A DNA stretch of 64,000 bases from Umezawaea tangerina (GTDB taxonomy: Bacteria; Actinomycetota; Actinomycetes; Mycobacteriales; Pseudonocardiaceae), in NCBI RefSeq assembly GCF_003002815.1, contig NZ_PVTF01000008.1:496001-560000 (forward strand), read 5' to 3'. The notes under the pieces are model-generated. The model made no database searches. It had not been told where the DNA came from and saw only the letters and a program-made list of their open reading frames with translations. The position numbers and the translations under genes are program-made. Shown in pieces: positions 9,212 through 17,375 of this stretch (within the stretch, counting starts at the first letter, position 1; each line of letters opens with the position of its first letter).

Positions 9212-9967
9212 ATGACGTCGACTCCGGAGAGCCGTGTGGCTCCTGTTGATCCCGCCGAGCACGCCGGCTACGACAGCATCGCCGAGGGGTACTCGGCCGA
9301 GAACGAGAACAGCTTGATGAACGCGTACTACGAGCGGCCCGCGATGTTGGCGCTCGTCGGGGACGTGGCCGGGCGGCGTGTGCTCGACGCGGGGTGCGGT
9401 TCGGGGCCGTTGTCCGCCGCGCTGCGCGATCGGGGTGCGGTCGTGACCGGTGTGGACGCCAGCGCCGGCATGCTGGAGCTGGCCCGGCGGCGGCTGGGCG
9501 ACGACGCGGATCTGCGGGTCGTCGACCTGGCCGACCCCCTGCCCTTCGCCGACGGTGCGTTCGACGTCGTCGTCGCGTCCCTGGTGCTGCACTACCTGCG
9601 GGACTGGGGGCCGACGCTGGCCGAGCTGCGCCGCGTGCTGGTGCCAGGTGGGCGGTTGATCGTCTCGGTCGAGCACCCCTTCGTCATCACCCAGTTCCAG
9701 CGCGAAGCAGGCGAGAAGCCCGACTACTTCCGGACCCGCGAGCGCACCGAGGAGTGGCAGCTGAGCGGCCAGTCCGCCCGGCTGACCTTCTGGGACCGCC
9801 CGCTGCACGCCATGACCGACGCCTTCACCGCGGCGGGCTTCCGCATCGACGTTCTCAGCGAACCACTGCCCGCACCCGAGGCCCGCGAGCTGTTCCCCGA
9901 GGACTTCGCCGGGATGACGGGGACCGGCTTCCTGGGCTTCCTCTTCTTCGCGCTGCGGGTCGACTGA
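9212..9967 (+). CDS. Class I SAM-dependent methyltransferase
   Basis: The 251-residue cytosolic enzyme has the SAM-binding motif I VLDAGCGSGP at residues 57-66, an acidic end of strand 2 (VTGVDAS), and motif LPFADGAFDVVVASLVLHYL, characteristic of the Methyltransf_11/UbiE-like group. The C-terminal part is the usual substrate cap. ATG 9212 is used because upstream in-frame codons lack family similarity. No partner gene is coupled to it, so the methyl acceptor (probably a small molecule) cannot be named. Confidence 0.88.
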   Translation: MTSTPESRVAPVDPAEHAGYDSIAEGYSAENENSLMNAYYERPAMLALVGDVAGRRVLDAGCGSGPLSAALRDRGAVVTGVDASAGMLELARRRLGDDADLRVVDLADPLPFADGAFDVVVASLVLHYLRDWGPTLAELRRVLVPGGRLIVSVEHPFVITQFQREAGEKPDYFRTRERTEEWQLSGQSARLTFWDRPLHAMTDAFTAAGFRIDVLSEPLPAPEARELFPEDFAGMTGTGFLGFLFFALRVD

Positions 9968-10229
9968 GCGGGGGTCGCCGAAGCGGCATCACCCGTGTTT
10001 CCGACGACCGCGCACCGCCGGCTCTTCGGGCGCATCGCCGATCGGTCCGGCGAACAGCCGGCGTGGTCAGGGCCGGGCCGCTCGGCGACCGCGCGGGGCC
10101 GGTCGTCGAAACGGGTGGGGCGTCGGGAGGTTCTTCGGTGAGTGTGGTGGCAGTGGCGAGGCAGCTCCGCGGCACGTGTGCGGAAGGACGCCCGCCGTCC
10201 CGCAACCCCAGAGCCAGGAGGACTTCTCG

Positions 10230-10532
10230 ATGCCCGCGATCCGCGCCGGTCTGCTCAAGCTCGACAAGGACGTCAAGGTCGTCGTGCTGAAGGCGGACCC
10301 CAAGGCAGGCCCCGAGGACCTGGTCACCGTCGTGCCGTTCATCAAGAGCAAGCCGAAGAGCGGCGTGCGCTACCACGAGGTGAACACCTTCTACGGGGAC
10401 ATCTGGGTGCTGGTCCGCGATGTCTACAGCACCCGCGCGGCGAACCTGAAGAACCGCTGGTCGCCCCTGGACCACCTCAAGTCCCACCAGTTCGCTCCGC
10501 TCAAGGCGGCGGTGGACAAGGCCTCCGAGTAG
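10230..10532 (+). CDS. Hypothetical protein, 100 residues, lysine-rich
   Basis: I do not recognise a family. The 100-residue product is hydrophilic, with many lysines (KLDKDVKVVVLKADPKAG) and no signal peptide, cysteine or membrane segment. The start is well supported: ATG 10230 sits behind CCAGGAGGACTTCTCG, a full Shine-Dalgarno box with nine-base spacing. The gene is alone; the 262 bases before it (9968-10229) hold no other gene I can support, only the likely promoter. Balanced strand/helix patterns (DLVTVVPFI, GDIWVLVRDVY) suggest a small folded domain. Confidence 0.65.
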   Translation: MPAIRAGLLKLDKDVKVVVLKADPKAGPEDLVTVVPFIKSKPKSGVRYHEVNTFYGDIWVLVRDVYSTRAANLKNRWSPLDHLKSHQFAPLKAAVDKASE

Positions 10533-10560
10533 GCAACGCCAAGCGCCGCACGGAGTCGCG

Positions 10561-10905
10561 TCACACCTCGGGTGGTGGGAGGTGGCGTTCGCTCCAGTGC
10601 GATAGCGGGTGGAGGAGGGTGATGAGTTCTTCGGCGTCGGGGGTGAGGGTGTAGGTGATGTGGACCGGGGTGGTGGGGGTGACGGTGCGGGTGATGAGGC
10701 CGCGGGCCTGGAGTTGTTTGAGGCGCAGGGTGAGCTGGGGGTCGGAGATGCCGGGGACGAGGGCGCGGTACTCCTTGTAGCGGCGGGCGCCTCGGGTCGC
10801 GGCGATGAGGATCGGGCCGGTCCAGCGGGTGCCGATGATGTCGATGGCGCGCAGGATCTGCCGGCAGGTCTCCTCGTCGACAGGGGTGTGCGGTGGCTTG
10901 GTCAC
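10561..10905 (-). CDS. HxlR family transcriptional regulator
   Basis: The 114-residue winged-helix protein matches the HxlR/YodB layout: CRQILRAIDIIGTRWTGPIL near the N-terminus, RYKEYRALVPGIS, and LTLRLKQLQARGLITRTV for the recognition helix and wing. Cys14 occupies the position of the redox-sensing cysteine in YodB/HypR-type members, so quinone or disulfide stress sensing is plausible. It is divergent from the NmrA-type oxidoreductase at 11023, a common HxlR target. GTG 10905 is the only reasonable start, although its ribosome-binding site (GGAGAA) is close. Confidence 0.87.
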   Translation of the reverse strand: MTKPPHTPVDEETCRQILRAIDIIGTRWTGPILIAATRGARRYKEYRALVPGISDPQLTLRLKQLQARGLITRTVTPTTPVHITYTLTPDAEELITLLHPLSHWSERHLPPPEV

Positions 10906-11022
10906 TTCTCCAGGGTAAGTAACTTCGGTGACCTTTGCCAGGTCGGAGTGGCGAGCGGAGGCTTGCCGTGGAGGGCGGCAGTCGACGTCCTCGTCCACCG
11001 GCACATCAAGGGGCGACGGCAA

Positions 11023-11961
11023 ATGACGACAGTTCTGGTGGCGGGCGCGACGGGCGGTCTGGGCAGCCTGGTCGTGAAGAACCTGCTGGACCGCGGTGCC
11101 GACGTGCGGGCGCTGGTCCGAACGTCCTCTGTGGACAAAGTGGCGGCTCATCCGAACCTGACCGTGTGCGTCGGCGACCTGGCGGACGGCGCGGACGCCT
11201 TGCGGCAGCACGTCGACGGTGTGGAGGTCGTCGTGTCCGCGGTCCAGGGCGGGCCGGAGGTGATCATCGACGGGCAGCGGGAGCTGTTGCGGGCGGCGGA
11301 GCGGGCGGGTGTGCACCGGATGGTCCCGTCGGACTTCTCGATCGACCTGTACGGGTACGGCTACGGCGTCAACATCCTGTCCGACCTCCGCCGGGTGTTC
11401 GCGGAGTCGTTCGCGACGTCGACGGTCGCGCGCACGTCGGTGGCGGTCGGCGCGTTCCCGGAGTACTTCCTGGGACCGGTCCACGAGGTGCTGGACCCGG
11501 CGGCGGGCACGTTCTCGGTGTGGGGTGACGGCACGCGCCCGATCGACATCACGACGATCCCGGACACCGCGGCGTTCACGGCGGCGATCGCGCTCGACCC
11601 CGGCACCGCAGGCCGCGAGGTGCACGTCGTCGGTGAGCGGTTGTCGATGCTGGAGCTGCGGAACGCGGTCGAGGCGGCGTCCGGACGGCGGTGGGCGCTG
11701 GTGCGCAAGGGGACGGTGCAGGACCTGAGGGCGGAGGTCGTGCGCAGGCAGTTCGCGGCGTCCAGCATGCTCGAGTACGTGGCCCTGCAGTACCAGGTGG
11801 CCATGTTCGACGGGTCGGCCTCGCTGCGGGACGTGCGCAACGCCGACTACCCGGACGTGGTGCCCACCTCGGTGGCGGCGTACCTGGCGGGCTCGGGCGC
11901 GGCGCACTTCACCGTGCCCGACCAGGTGCGGCGCCCCGATGAGTGGCCGACGGCGGTCTGA
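11023..11961 (+). CDS. NmrA-like NAD(P)-binding oxidoreductase
   Basis: The 312-residue atypical short-chain dehydrogenase opens with VAGATGGLG (residues 6-14), the NmrA/isoflavone-reductase nucleotide motif, and continues with an SAVQGG strand 4 and HRMVPSDFSIDLYGYGYG, typical of the isoflavone reductase-like subgroup. Members either reduce small molecules with NADPH or sense the NAD(P) redox state. It is divergent from the HxlR gene at 10905, which probably regulates it. It ends five bases before the convergent Rrf2 gene. The exact substrate is unknown. Confidence 0.83.
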   Translation: MTTVLVAGATGGLGSLVVKNLLDRGADVRALVRTSSVDKVAAHPNLTVCVGDLADGADALRQHVDGVEVVVSAVQGGPEVIIDGQRELLRAAERAGVHRMVPSDFSIDLYGYGYGVNILSDLRRVFAESFATSTVARTSVAVGAFPEYFLGPVHEVLDPAAGTFSVWGDGTRPIDITTIPDTAAFTAAIALDPGTAGREVHVVGERLSMLELRNAVEAASGRRWALVRKGTVQDLRAEVVRRQFAASSMLEYVALQYQVAMFDGSASLRDVRNADYPDVVPTSVAAYLAGSGAAHFTVPDQVRRPDEWPTAV

Positions 11962-11966
11962 CAGGC

Positions 11967-12395
11967 CTACGGGCTCGTCACCTTCCCCGCCAGCACGTCG
12001 TGGACGGTGACCTTCTCCAGCTCGGTCGCGACGGCCCCGGCGACCGCGCGGTCGAGGGCGGTCAGCGACTCCTGCACGCCCCGGCCGACCGCGCACGCCG
12101 GGTCGGGGCCGTGCAGGCCGAGCACGGGGTCGGTGCCCTGGAGCAGGTGCCACACGGTGGCGAGGGTGATGTCGTGGGCGGCGGCCGCGAGCTCCCAGCC
12201 GCCGTGCACGCCCGGTCGTGACCGGACCAGGCCGGCCTCGCGCAGGGGGCCCAGGACGCGGCGGATGTAGACGGGGTTGGTGTTGGTGCTGGTGGAGAGC
12301 TCCTCGGAGCTCACGGGGTGCTCGCCGGTGTCGCCCGCGAGGTAGGTCAGCACGTGCACGGCCACCGCGAACTGGGTGTTCTTCGACCGCGCCAT
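11967..12395 (-). CDS. Rrf2 family transcriptional regulator
   Basis: The 142-residue winged-helix protein has typical Rrf2 features: QFAVAVHVLTYLA, a VSSEELSTSTNTNPVYIRRVLGPLREAGLVRS recognition region and a GVHGGWELA wing. IscR and NsrR use three cysteines for an Fe-S cluster; here only one cysteine is seen (DPACAVGRG), so a cluster is unlikely and thiol-based sensing, as in YwnA/CymR-like members, is more plausible. ATG 12395 begins MARSKN. It is divergent from the quinone reductase-like gene at 12477. Confidence 0.88.
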   Translation of the reverse strand: MARSKNTQFAVAVHVLTYLAGDTGEHPVSSEELSTSTNTNPVYIRRVLGPLREAGLVRSRPGVHGGWELAAAAHDITLATVWHLLQGTDPVLGLHGPDPACAVGRGVQESLTALDRAVAGAVATELEKVTVHDVLAGKVTSP

Positions 12396-12419
12396 GACCT
12401 CATGTTGCCATATCGCAAC

Positions 12420-12457
12420 TGTTGTGACTACGGTTGGGTCAATCCGCAATCACAACA
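12420..12457. promoter_or_regulatory. Inverted half-sites between Rrf2 gene and oxidoreductase operon
   Basis: TGTTGTGA (12420-12427) and TCACAACA (12450-12457) are perfect complements 22 bases apart in the 81-base divergent gap. They could be two operator half-sites for the adjacent Rrf2 regulator. The long spacing makes this tentative. Confidence 0.4.
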
Positions 12458-12476
12458 ACTACGAATTGGGGCCGCC

Positions 12477-13334
12477 ATGACGATCGCCATCACCGGAGCC
12501 TCCGGTGCACTGGGACGGACCACCGCCGACCTCGTGCTGCGGACCGTCGACCCGCGGGAGGTCGTGCTCACGACCCGGCACCCGGAGTCGCTGGCCGACC
12601 TCGCGGCCCGCGGTGTCGAGGTGCGGCGGGTCGACTTCGCCGACCAGGGCACTCTCACCACCGCGTTCCAGGGCGTCGACCGGCTGCTGCTCGTCTCCAC
12701 CGACGCGATCGGCGCCCGGCTCGGCCCGCAGCGAGCGGCCATCGCGGCCGCGGCGGAGGCGGGGGTCGGGCACCTCGTGTACACCTCCGTGCCCGACCCG
12801 GTTCCGGCCAACCCGGCGCTGGTGGTCGACGACCACGCGGGCACCGAGTGGGTGCTGGCGAACGCGGGTCCGAAGTGGACGGTGCTGCGCAACAACCTGT
12901 ACACCCACATGCAGGTGCCGGTCGTCGAGCAGGCCATCGCGTCCGGCACGTTCGTCACCAACGGCGGCGTCGGCACGACCGCCTACGTCACCCGCGAGGA
13001 CTGCGCCGCCGCGGCCGCCGCCGTCCTGACCCAGGACGGGCACGAGGATCGCGCCTACGACGTCACCGGACCCGAGGCGCTCAGCGCCGCCGACCTGGCG
13101 GACCTCGCCCGCGAGATCGGCGGCCGCGAGGTCGAGGTGGTCCACGTCGACGACACGGCGTTCGCGGCCGGGCTGCGGGCCGCCGGGCTCCCGGACGGTG
13201 CCGTGGAGCTGGTCACCTCGTTCGGCGCGTCGACCCGCGGCGGCTTCCTGGCCACCACGAGCCCCGTGGTGTCGGACCTGACCGGTCGCGAGCCGACGGC
13301 GGTGGCCGACGTGCTGCGGGCAGCGCTGGCATGA
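12477..13334 (+). CDS. NAD(P)H:quinone oxidoreductase-like SDR (QorB/YtfG type)
   Basis: This 285-residue atypical SDR starts with AITGASGALG (residues 4-13) and has the QorB-like segments LLLVSTDAIG, RAAIAAAAEAGVGHLVYTSV and TVLRNNLYTHM. The family reduces quinones with NADPH and protects against oxidative stress. It is the first gene of an operon with the MFS transporter (ATGA overlap at 13331) and the metallo-hydrolase (14521), divergent from the Rrf2 gene. Together they resemble a regulated electrophile or drug detoxification unit. Confidence 0.85.
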   Translation: MTIAITGASGALGRTTADLVLRTVDPREVVLTTRHPESLADLAARGVEVRRVDFADQGTLTTAFQGVDRLLLVSTDAIGARLGPQRAAIAAAAEAGVGHLVYTSVPDPVPANPALVVDDHAGTEWVLANAGPKWTVLRNNLYTHMQVPVVEQAIASGTFVTNGGVGTTAYVTREDCAAAAAAVLTQDGHEDRAYDVTGPEALSAADLADLAREIGGREVEVVHVDDTAFAAGLRAAGLPDGAVELVTSFGASTRGGFLATTSPVVSDLTGREPTAVADVLRAALA

Positions 13335-14524
13335 CCGGCGCGGCCGTCCTGCTGGTGCTCAGCGCACTGGTGGCGCTCGGTCCGCTGTCCACCGACGCCT
13401 ACGTGCCCGGCCTGCCCCGGCTCACCGAGGACCTGGGCACCTCCGCGTCCGCGGCGCAGCTGACCGTGACGACCTGCCTCGTCGGCCTGGCAGTCGGGCA
13501 GCTCGTGGCCGGGCCGATGAGCGACGCGCTGGGCAGGCGGAGGCCGCTGCTGTTCGGGCTCGCGGTGTACACGGCCGCGGGGTTCCTCTGCGCGGTCGCC
13601 CCGAACGTCGGCGTCCTCGTCCTGTGCCGCGGTGTCCAGGGCGTCGGCGGCGCGTTCGCCCTCGTCATCGCCTACGCGTGCGTCCGCGACCGCTGCTCCG
13701 GCAAGGCGGCCGCCCGCTACTTCTCGCTCCTGCTGCTGGTCACGGGGCTCGCGCCGGTGCTCGCACCCCTTGCGGGCGCCCAGATTCTCCGGTTCTCCGA
13801 CTGGCGCGGCGTCTTCACCGCCCTCGCCGTGCTCAGCGCCGCCGTGCTGGTCGCCGCTGCCGTCGTGCTACCGGAAAGCCTTGCGCCGCAACGCCGTTCG
13901 TCCGGCGGCTTGCGCGCGACCGGTGCGGTGTACCTCCGGTTGCTGGGGGACCGGCGGCTGGTCGGGTACGCGCTGGCCAACGCGTTCGTGTTCGCCGCCG
14001 TGTTCGCCTACATCGCGGGTTCGCCCTTCGTGCTCCAGGACGTCCACGGCCTGTCCCCGCAGCGGTACAGCGTGGTGTTCGCCGTCAACGCGGTCGGCCT
14101 CGTCGTCGCGGCGCAGGCGAGCGGACGGCTCGTCCGCCAAGTGGACCCGCGGGTGCTGCTGGCCACCGGCGTGGTCGGCTCGGCGGTGGGCGGCGTGGCC
14201 GTGCTCGCCGTCGTGGTCAGCGGGGCGGGACTGTGGCCGTTGCTCGCCGCGTTCTTCGTCGTGGTCACGAGCGTAGGGCTGGTGCTGCCGAACGCACCGG
14301 CGCTGGTGCTGGAGGACCACGGTTCCCACGCGGGCGCCGCCGCGGCCCTGCTCGGCTTCGCCCAGTTCCTGTTCGGCGGCCTGGCCGCCCCTCTCGTCGG
14401 CCACGGCGCCGTGGCCATGGCCGCGGTGATGGCCGGGCTCGGGGTCGCCGCGCTCGTCGTGCTCGTCGTTTCGCACACCCCACAACACGAGCGGCACCTC
14501 GCCGCACCAGGAGGTCCAGCATGA
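13331..14524 (+). CDS. MFS multidrug efflux transporter, Bcr/CflA family
   Basis: The 397-residue inner membrane protein has about 12 hydrophobic helices. The Bcr/CflA signature GPLSTDAYVPGLP lies in the first helix and loop, and motif A (GPMSDALGRRRP) follows helix 2; motif C-like glycines occur in helix 5 (GLAPVLAPLAG). The family exports drugs using the proton gradient. Its ATG overlaps the stop of the quinone reductase gene and its stop overlaps the ATG of the metallo-hydrolase, so all three are translated together. Substrate unknown. Confidence 0.9.
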   Translation: MTGAAVLLVLSALVALGPLSTDAYVPGLPRLTEDLGTSASAAQLTVTTCLVGLAVGQLVAGPMSDALGRRRPLLFGLAVYTAAGFLCAVAPNVGVLVLCRGVQGVGGAFALVIAYACVRDRCSGKAAARYFSLLLLVTGLAPVLAPLAGAQILRFSDWRGVFTALAVLSAAVLVAAAVVLPESLAPQRRSSGGLRATGAVYLRLLGDRRLVGYALANAFVFAAVFAYIAGSPFVLQDVHGLSPQRYSVVFAVNAVGLVVAAQASGRLVRQVDPRVLLATGVVGSAVGGVAVLAVVVSGAGLWPLLAAFFVVVTSVGLVLPNAPALVLEDHGSHAGAAAALLGFAQFLFGGLAAPLVGHGAVAMAAVMAGLGVAALVVLVVSHTPQHERHLAAPGGPA

Positions 14525-15276
14525 CCAGCATCAGCTTGCGCCGCCTGGCCTGGGCGGGCGTGGAGATCTGCCTCGAAGGCACCCGCCTGCTGATCGACCC
14601 GCTGGAGAACGCCGACCCGCTCGCCCCCGTCATGGGCAAGCCGAGGCAACCTCTCCCCGCCGTCGACACACCCGCCGGGACACACGCCCTGATCACCCAC
14701 CTGCACCCCGACCACTACGACCACGCCCTGGTCGCCCGGATCACCACCCCCGGCACCCTCGGCTGCCACGCCCTGATCGCACCCGCACTGCGCGAGGCCG
14801 GCCTGGATCCCGTCCCGCAGGAGATCGACCAGCCACGGCGGATCGGTCCGTTCACCGTGACCCCGGTGCCCTCGCTGGACTGGCGCGGCCACGACTCGGA
14901 CCAGGTCGCCTGGGTCGTGGAGGGCGGCGGCCGCCGGATCATCCACTGCGGCGACACCATGTGGCACGGCGACTGGTGGCGGATCGCCCGCGACCACGGC
15001 CCGTTCGACGTCGCCTTCGTCCCCGTCAACGGGGTCATCGCGCGGTTCGAGGGCTACGAGGCCAACGTCTCGGTGACCATGACCCCCGAGCACGCCGTCG
15101 AGGCCGCCGCCGTGCTCGGCGCCACCGCCGCGTGCGCGATCCACCACGGGCTCTTCCACAACCCGCCCACCTACACCGAGCAGCCCGACATCGGGCAGCG
15201 CTTCCGGACGGCCGCGCGGGCACGTGGCATCACCGCTGTGCTCGTGGCCGACGGCGACCCCGTCCCGGTGGGGTGA
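14521..15276 (+). CDS. MBL fold metallo-hydrolase, UlaG-like
   Basis: The 251-residue cytoplasmic protein has the metallo-beta-lactamase motif HLHPDHYDH (His60, His62, Asp64, His65), then IHCGDTMWHGDWW with a further metal aspartate, and a C-terminal CAIHHGLFHNPP. The layout matches the UlaG/lactonase-like group, which hydrolyses small esters or lactones. It is the last gene of the three-gene operon and overlaps the transporter by ATGA. It might open a lactone or thioester made toxic by the compound exported by the MFS pump, but this is speculation. Confidence 0.85.
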   Translation: MTSISLRRLAWAGVEICLEGTRLLIDPLENADPLAPVMGKPRQPLPAVDTPAGTHALITHLHPDHYDHALVARITTPGTLGCHALIAPALREAGLDPVPQEIDQPRRIGPFTVTPVPSLDWRGHDSDQVAWVVEGGGRRIIHCGDTMWHGDWWRIARDHGPFDVAFVPVNGVIARFEGYEANVSVTMTPEHAVEAAAVLGATAACAIHHGLFHNPPTYTEQPDIGQRFRTAARARGITAVLVADGDPVPVG

Positions 15277-15339
15277 CCGGCGGCGCGGTGCGGGACACCG
15301 AAGGCTCGGCGCTTCCGGCCGGGTGGGTGCTTGATCCGG

Positions 15340-15508
15340 TGGCGGTCGGTGGCAGGCTTGGCCTCGTCAACTGAAGATCGCGCGCGTGCGGGGGAAGTCC
15401 GGTGTGAGTCCGGCGCTGACCCGCAACGGTGTGCCGCTGCCCGGCGGCGAGCCCGATCACCCGCACCGCGCGTGCCTCCAGCTCCTGTCGTGGCTCGCGG
15501 GAAAGGGA
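15340..15508 (+). promoter_or_regulatory. Cobalamin riboswitch 1
   Basis: The segment 15388-15428 matches the Cbl riboswitch core: GGGGAAGTCCGG, a short loop, TCCGGCGCTGACCCGCAAC, with complementary GCGCG...CGCGC arms around it (15381 and 15468). A CTGTCGTGG element near 15485 is shared with riboswitches 2 and 3. The RNA ends about ten bases before ATG 15518, so masking of the ribosome-binding site is the likely control. Ends are approximate. It governs the secreted alpha-barrel protein at 15518. Confidence 0.92.
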
Positions 15509-15517
15509 TCTCCGTCG

Positions 15518-16525
15518 ATGAGACGCCGTCTGCTCACCGTCGCACTGCTGTGCGTCGTTTCCCTATCAGCACCATCCACCGCCTCCGCAACCCACAACCC
15601 CGCGGACGCGGCCGCGGGGTGGCTGGCCCGCCAGCTCGTGGACGGCGATCACGTCGAGGTCGACTTCGGTGGGGTGAAGTACCCCGACCAGGGCGCCACC
15701 ATCGACGCGGTCTTCGCGTTCGCCGCGGCCCGCGCCTCCGACGACCACACCGACCGCGCCATCGCCTGGCTCGCCCGGCCGGAGATCGCCGCGGGCTACC
15801 TGGGAACCGACGGCGAGTCGTACGCGGGCGCCCACGCCAAGCTCCTGCTGGCGGCCCAGGTCACCGGCAAGAACCCTGCCGCCTTCGCCGGCGTCGACCT
15901 GCCCGCGGGGCTGCGCGGCCTGCTCACCCCGTCGGGCCGGTTCTCCGACCGCTCGGCATTCGGCGACTTCAGCAACGCCTTCACCCAGTCCCTCGCCCTG
16001 CTGGCGCTGGACCGCACGTCCGCGGGCGCGCCGGCGGCCGCGGTCGACTTCCTGGTGGGGACCCAATGCCCCGACGGCGGTTTCCCGCTGTCGTTCGGCG
16101 TCACCCCCTGCGTCAGCGACGTCGACTCCACGGCCCTGGTCACGCAGGCGTTGCGCGCCACCGGGAAGAACCTCGACGCCCAGGAAGGCCTCACCTGGCT
16201 GACCGGCGTGCAGGCCGCCAACGGCGGGTTCGGTGTCGGCACGGCCGCCCCCAACGCCAACAGCACCGGTCTGGCGGGCCAAGCGCTCAGGTCGGGCGGC
16301 CGACTCCTCGCCGCGGCGAAGGCGAAGTCGTTCCTGCGCGGCCTCCAGGTCGGCTGCACCGCCCCGGCCGGGAACCGCGGCGCCATCGCCTACGACGCGT
16401 CGGGTTTCGACCCGTCGACGGCCGGACGCGCCACCGCGCAGGGCGTCCTCGGCCTGGCCGGTGTCGGCCTCGCGAACCTGCACGCGGGCGGTCGGCACGA
16501 CGCCCCTGTCCTCACCTGCCCGTGA
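15518..16525 (+). CDS. Secreted prenyltransferase-repeat protein, transcobalamin alpha-domain-like (soluble)
   Basis: The 335-residue protein has a signal peptide (about residues 1-24, ending STASA) followed by terpene cyclase/prenyltransferase-type alpha repeats, seen as ADAAAGWLARQL, SNAFTQSLALLAL, DSTALVTQALRA and NSTGLAGQALRSGG. Such an alpha6/alpha6 barrel is also the N-terminal domain of animal intrinsic factor and transcobalamin. No DxDD catalytic acid is present, so it is not a cyclase. Cys184/Cys198 and Cys280/Cys334 could form disulfides outside the cell. It sits directly under cobalamin riboswitch 1 and beside an ECF importer. I infer an exported, soluble B12-binding protein that lacks its own beta domain. 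Confidence 0.8.
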   Translation: MRRRLLTVALLCVVSLSAPSTASATHNPADAAAGWLARQLVDGDHVEVDFGGVKYPDQGATIDAVFAFAAARASDDHTDRAIAWLARPEIAAGYLGTDGESYAGAHAKLLLAAQVTGKNPAAFAGVDLPAGLRGLLTPSGRFSDRSAFGDFSNAFTQSLALLALDRTSAGAPAAAVDFLVGTQCPDGGFPLSFGVTPCVSDVDSTALVTQALRATGKNLDAQEGLTWLTGVQAANGGFGVGTAAPNANSTGLAGQALRSGGRLLAAAKAKSFLRGLQVGCTAPAGNRGAIAYDASGFDPSTAGRATAQGVLGLAGVGLANLHAGGRHDAPVLTCP

Positions 16526-16531
16526 CGTGCG

Positions 16532-16562
16532 GACCGGGCGCGGGTCAGCCCCGCGCCCGGTC
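16532..16562. terminator. Bidirectional hairpin terminator
   Basis: GACCGGGCGCGGG (16532-16544) pairs perfectly with CCCGCGCCCGGTC (16550-16562). The loop includes the stop codon of the ECF S component (16545-16547). It separates the two convergent units of the cobalamin locus. Confidence 0.75.
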
Positions 16563-17375
16563 GGGCACGAAGTCCACGACCGGGTCGAACGCCGCCCGGC
16601 GCGCCGCCCGCCGGAACACCGCCAGCACCGCGGGGCCGACCAGCAGGATGGCGACCAGGTTCGTGACCGCCCGCCCGGTGTCCCAGCCCGCCGTCGACGT
16701 CAGCAGCGTGAACACCGCGAACCGGTGCAGGTTCTCCAGTACCGGCGCGCCCGCGACGAACGACAGCTGCGTGCCGACCCCGGCGGTGAACGGCCAGAAC
16801 CACATGTTCATCAGGAACCCGAAGAAGTACGCCGAGAACACCCCGTAGGCGGCGAGCATCGCGATCTCGGCGCGCCCGGACGCCTTGCGCGGCAACAACC
16901 CCGCGCCCAGCCCCACCCACGACGAGCACAGCATCTGGAACGGCAGCCACGGCCCGACGCCCGCGGTCAGCAGCGCGGAGGCGAACAGCGACGTGGAGCC
17001 GAGCACGAACCCGAACCCCGGCCCGAACACCCGCCCGCTGAGCACCAGCATGAAGAACACCGTCTCGATGCCCGCCGTCCCCGCTCCCAGCGGGCGCAGG
17101 GCGGCGTTGATCGCGGACAGCACCCCCAGCATCGCCAACGCCTTGGAGTCGATGCCACCGCCGGAGATCTCGGCGAGCACGATCGCGATCAGCACCGGCA
17201 GCGTGACGATGAAGATCAGCGGGGCGTCTGCGGCGTGCCCCAGCGCGGCGGGCTCCGGCGGCGCGAACAGCGGCCAGAAGAACATGGCCAGCCCCGCCAG
17301 TGACGCGAGACCCAGCACCAGGGCGGTGCGCGGGGTGATCCGCACCGTGCGCGGGTCGGTGGCGTGGTCGGTCAC
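16545..17375 (-). CDS. ECF transporter S component, probable cobalamin-specific (CbrT-like)
   Basis: The 276-residue integral membrane protein has about six to seven hydrophobic segments (for example LGLASLAGLAMFFWPLF, APLIFIVTLPVLIAIVLAEI, FFMLVLSGRVFGPGFGFVLG, GPWLPFQMLCSSWVGLGAGL). Residues SGRVFGPGFGFVLGS resemble the S-component stretch that docks on EcfT. It is the last gene of the riboswitch-2 operon; its GTG overlaps the stop of the double ATPase. S components bind the vitamin; the three Cbl riboswitches make cobalamin the obvious substrate, as for CbrT of Lactobacillus delbrueckii. Cobinamide or another corrinoid is an alternative. Confidence 0.82.
   Translation of the reverse strand: MTDHATDPRTVRITPRTALVLGLASLAGLAMFFWPLFAPPEPAALGHAADAPLIFIVTLPVLIAIVLAEISGGGIDSKALAMLGVLSAINAALRPLGAGTAGIETVFFMLVLSGRVFGPGFGFVLGSTSLFASALLTAGVGPWLPFQMLCSSWVGLGAGLLPRKASGRAEIAMLAAYGVFSAYFFGFLMNMWFWPFTAGVGTQLSFVAGAPVLENLHRFAVFTLLTSTAGWDTGRAVTNLVAILLVGPAVLAVFRRAARRAAFDPVVDFVPDRARG

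Noticed and set aside
9968-10229. Additional short gene before the 100-residue protein
   Set aside because: No frame has a start with a ribosome-binding site and no recognisable motif.
15518-16525. Terpene or squalene cyclase
   Set aside because: The repeats match the fold but a DxDD catalytic motif is absent and the protein has a signal peptide and cobalamin riboswitch.
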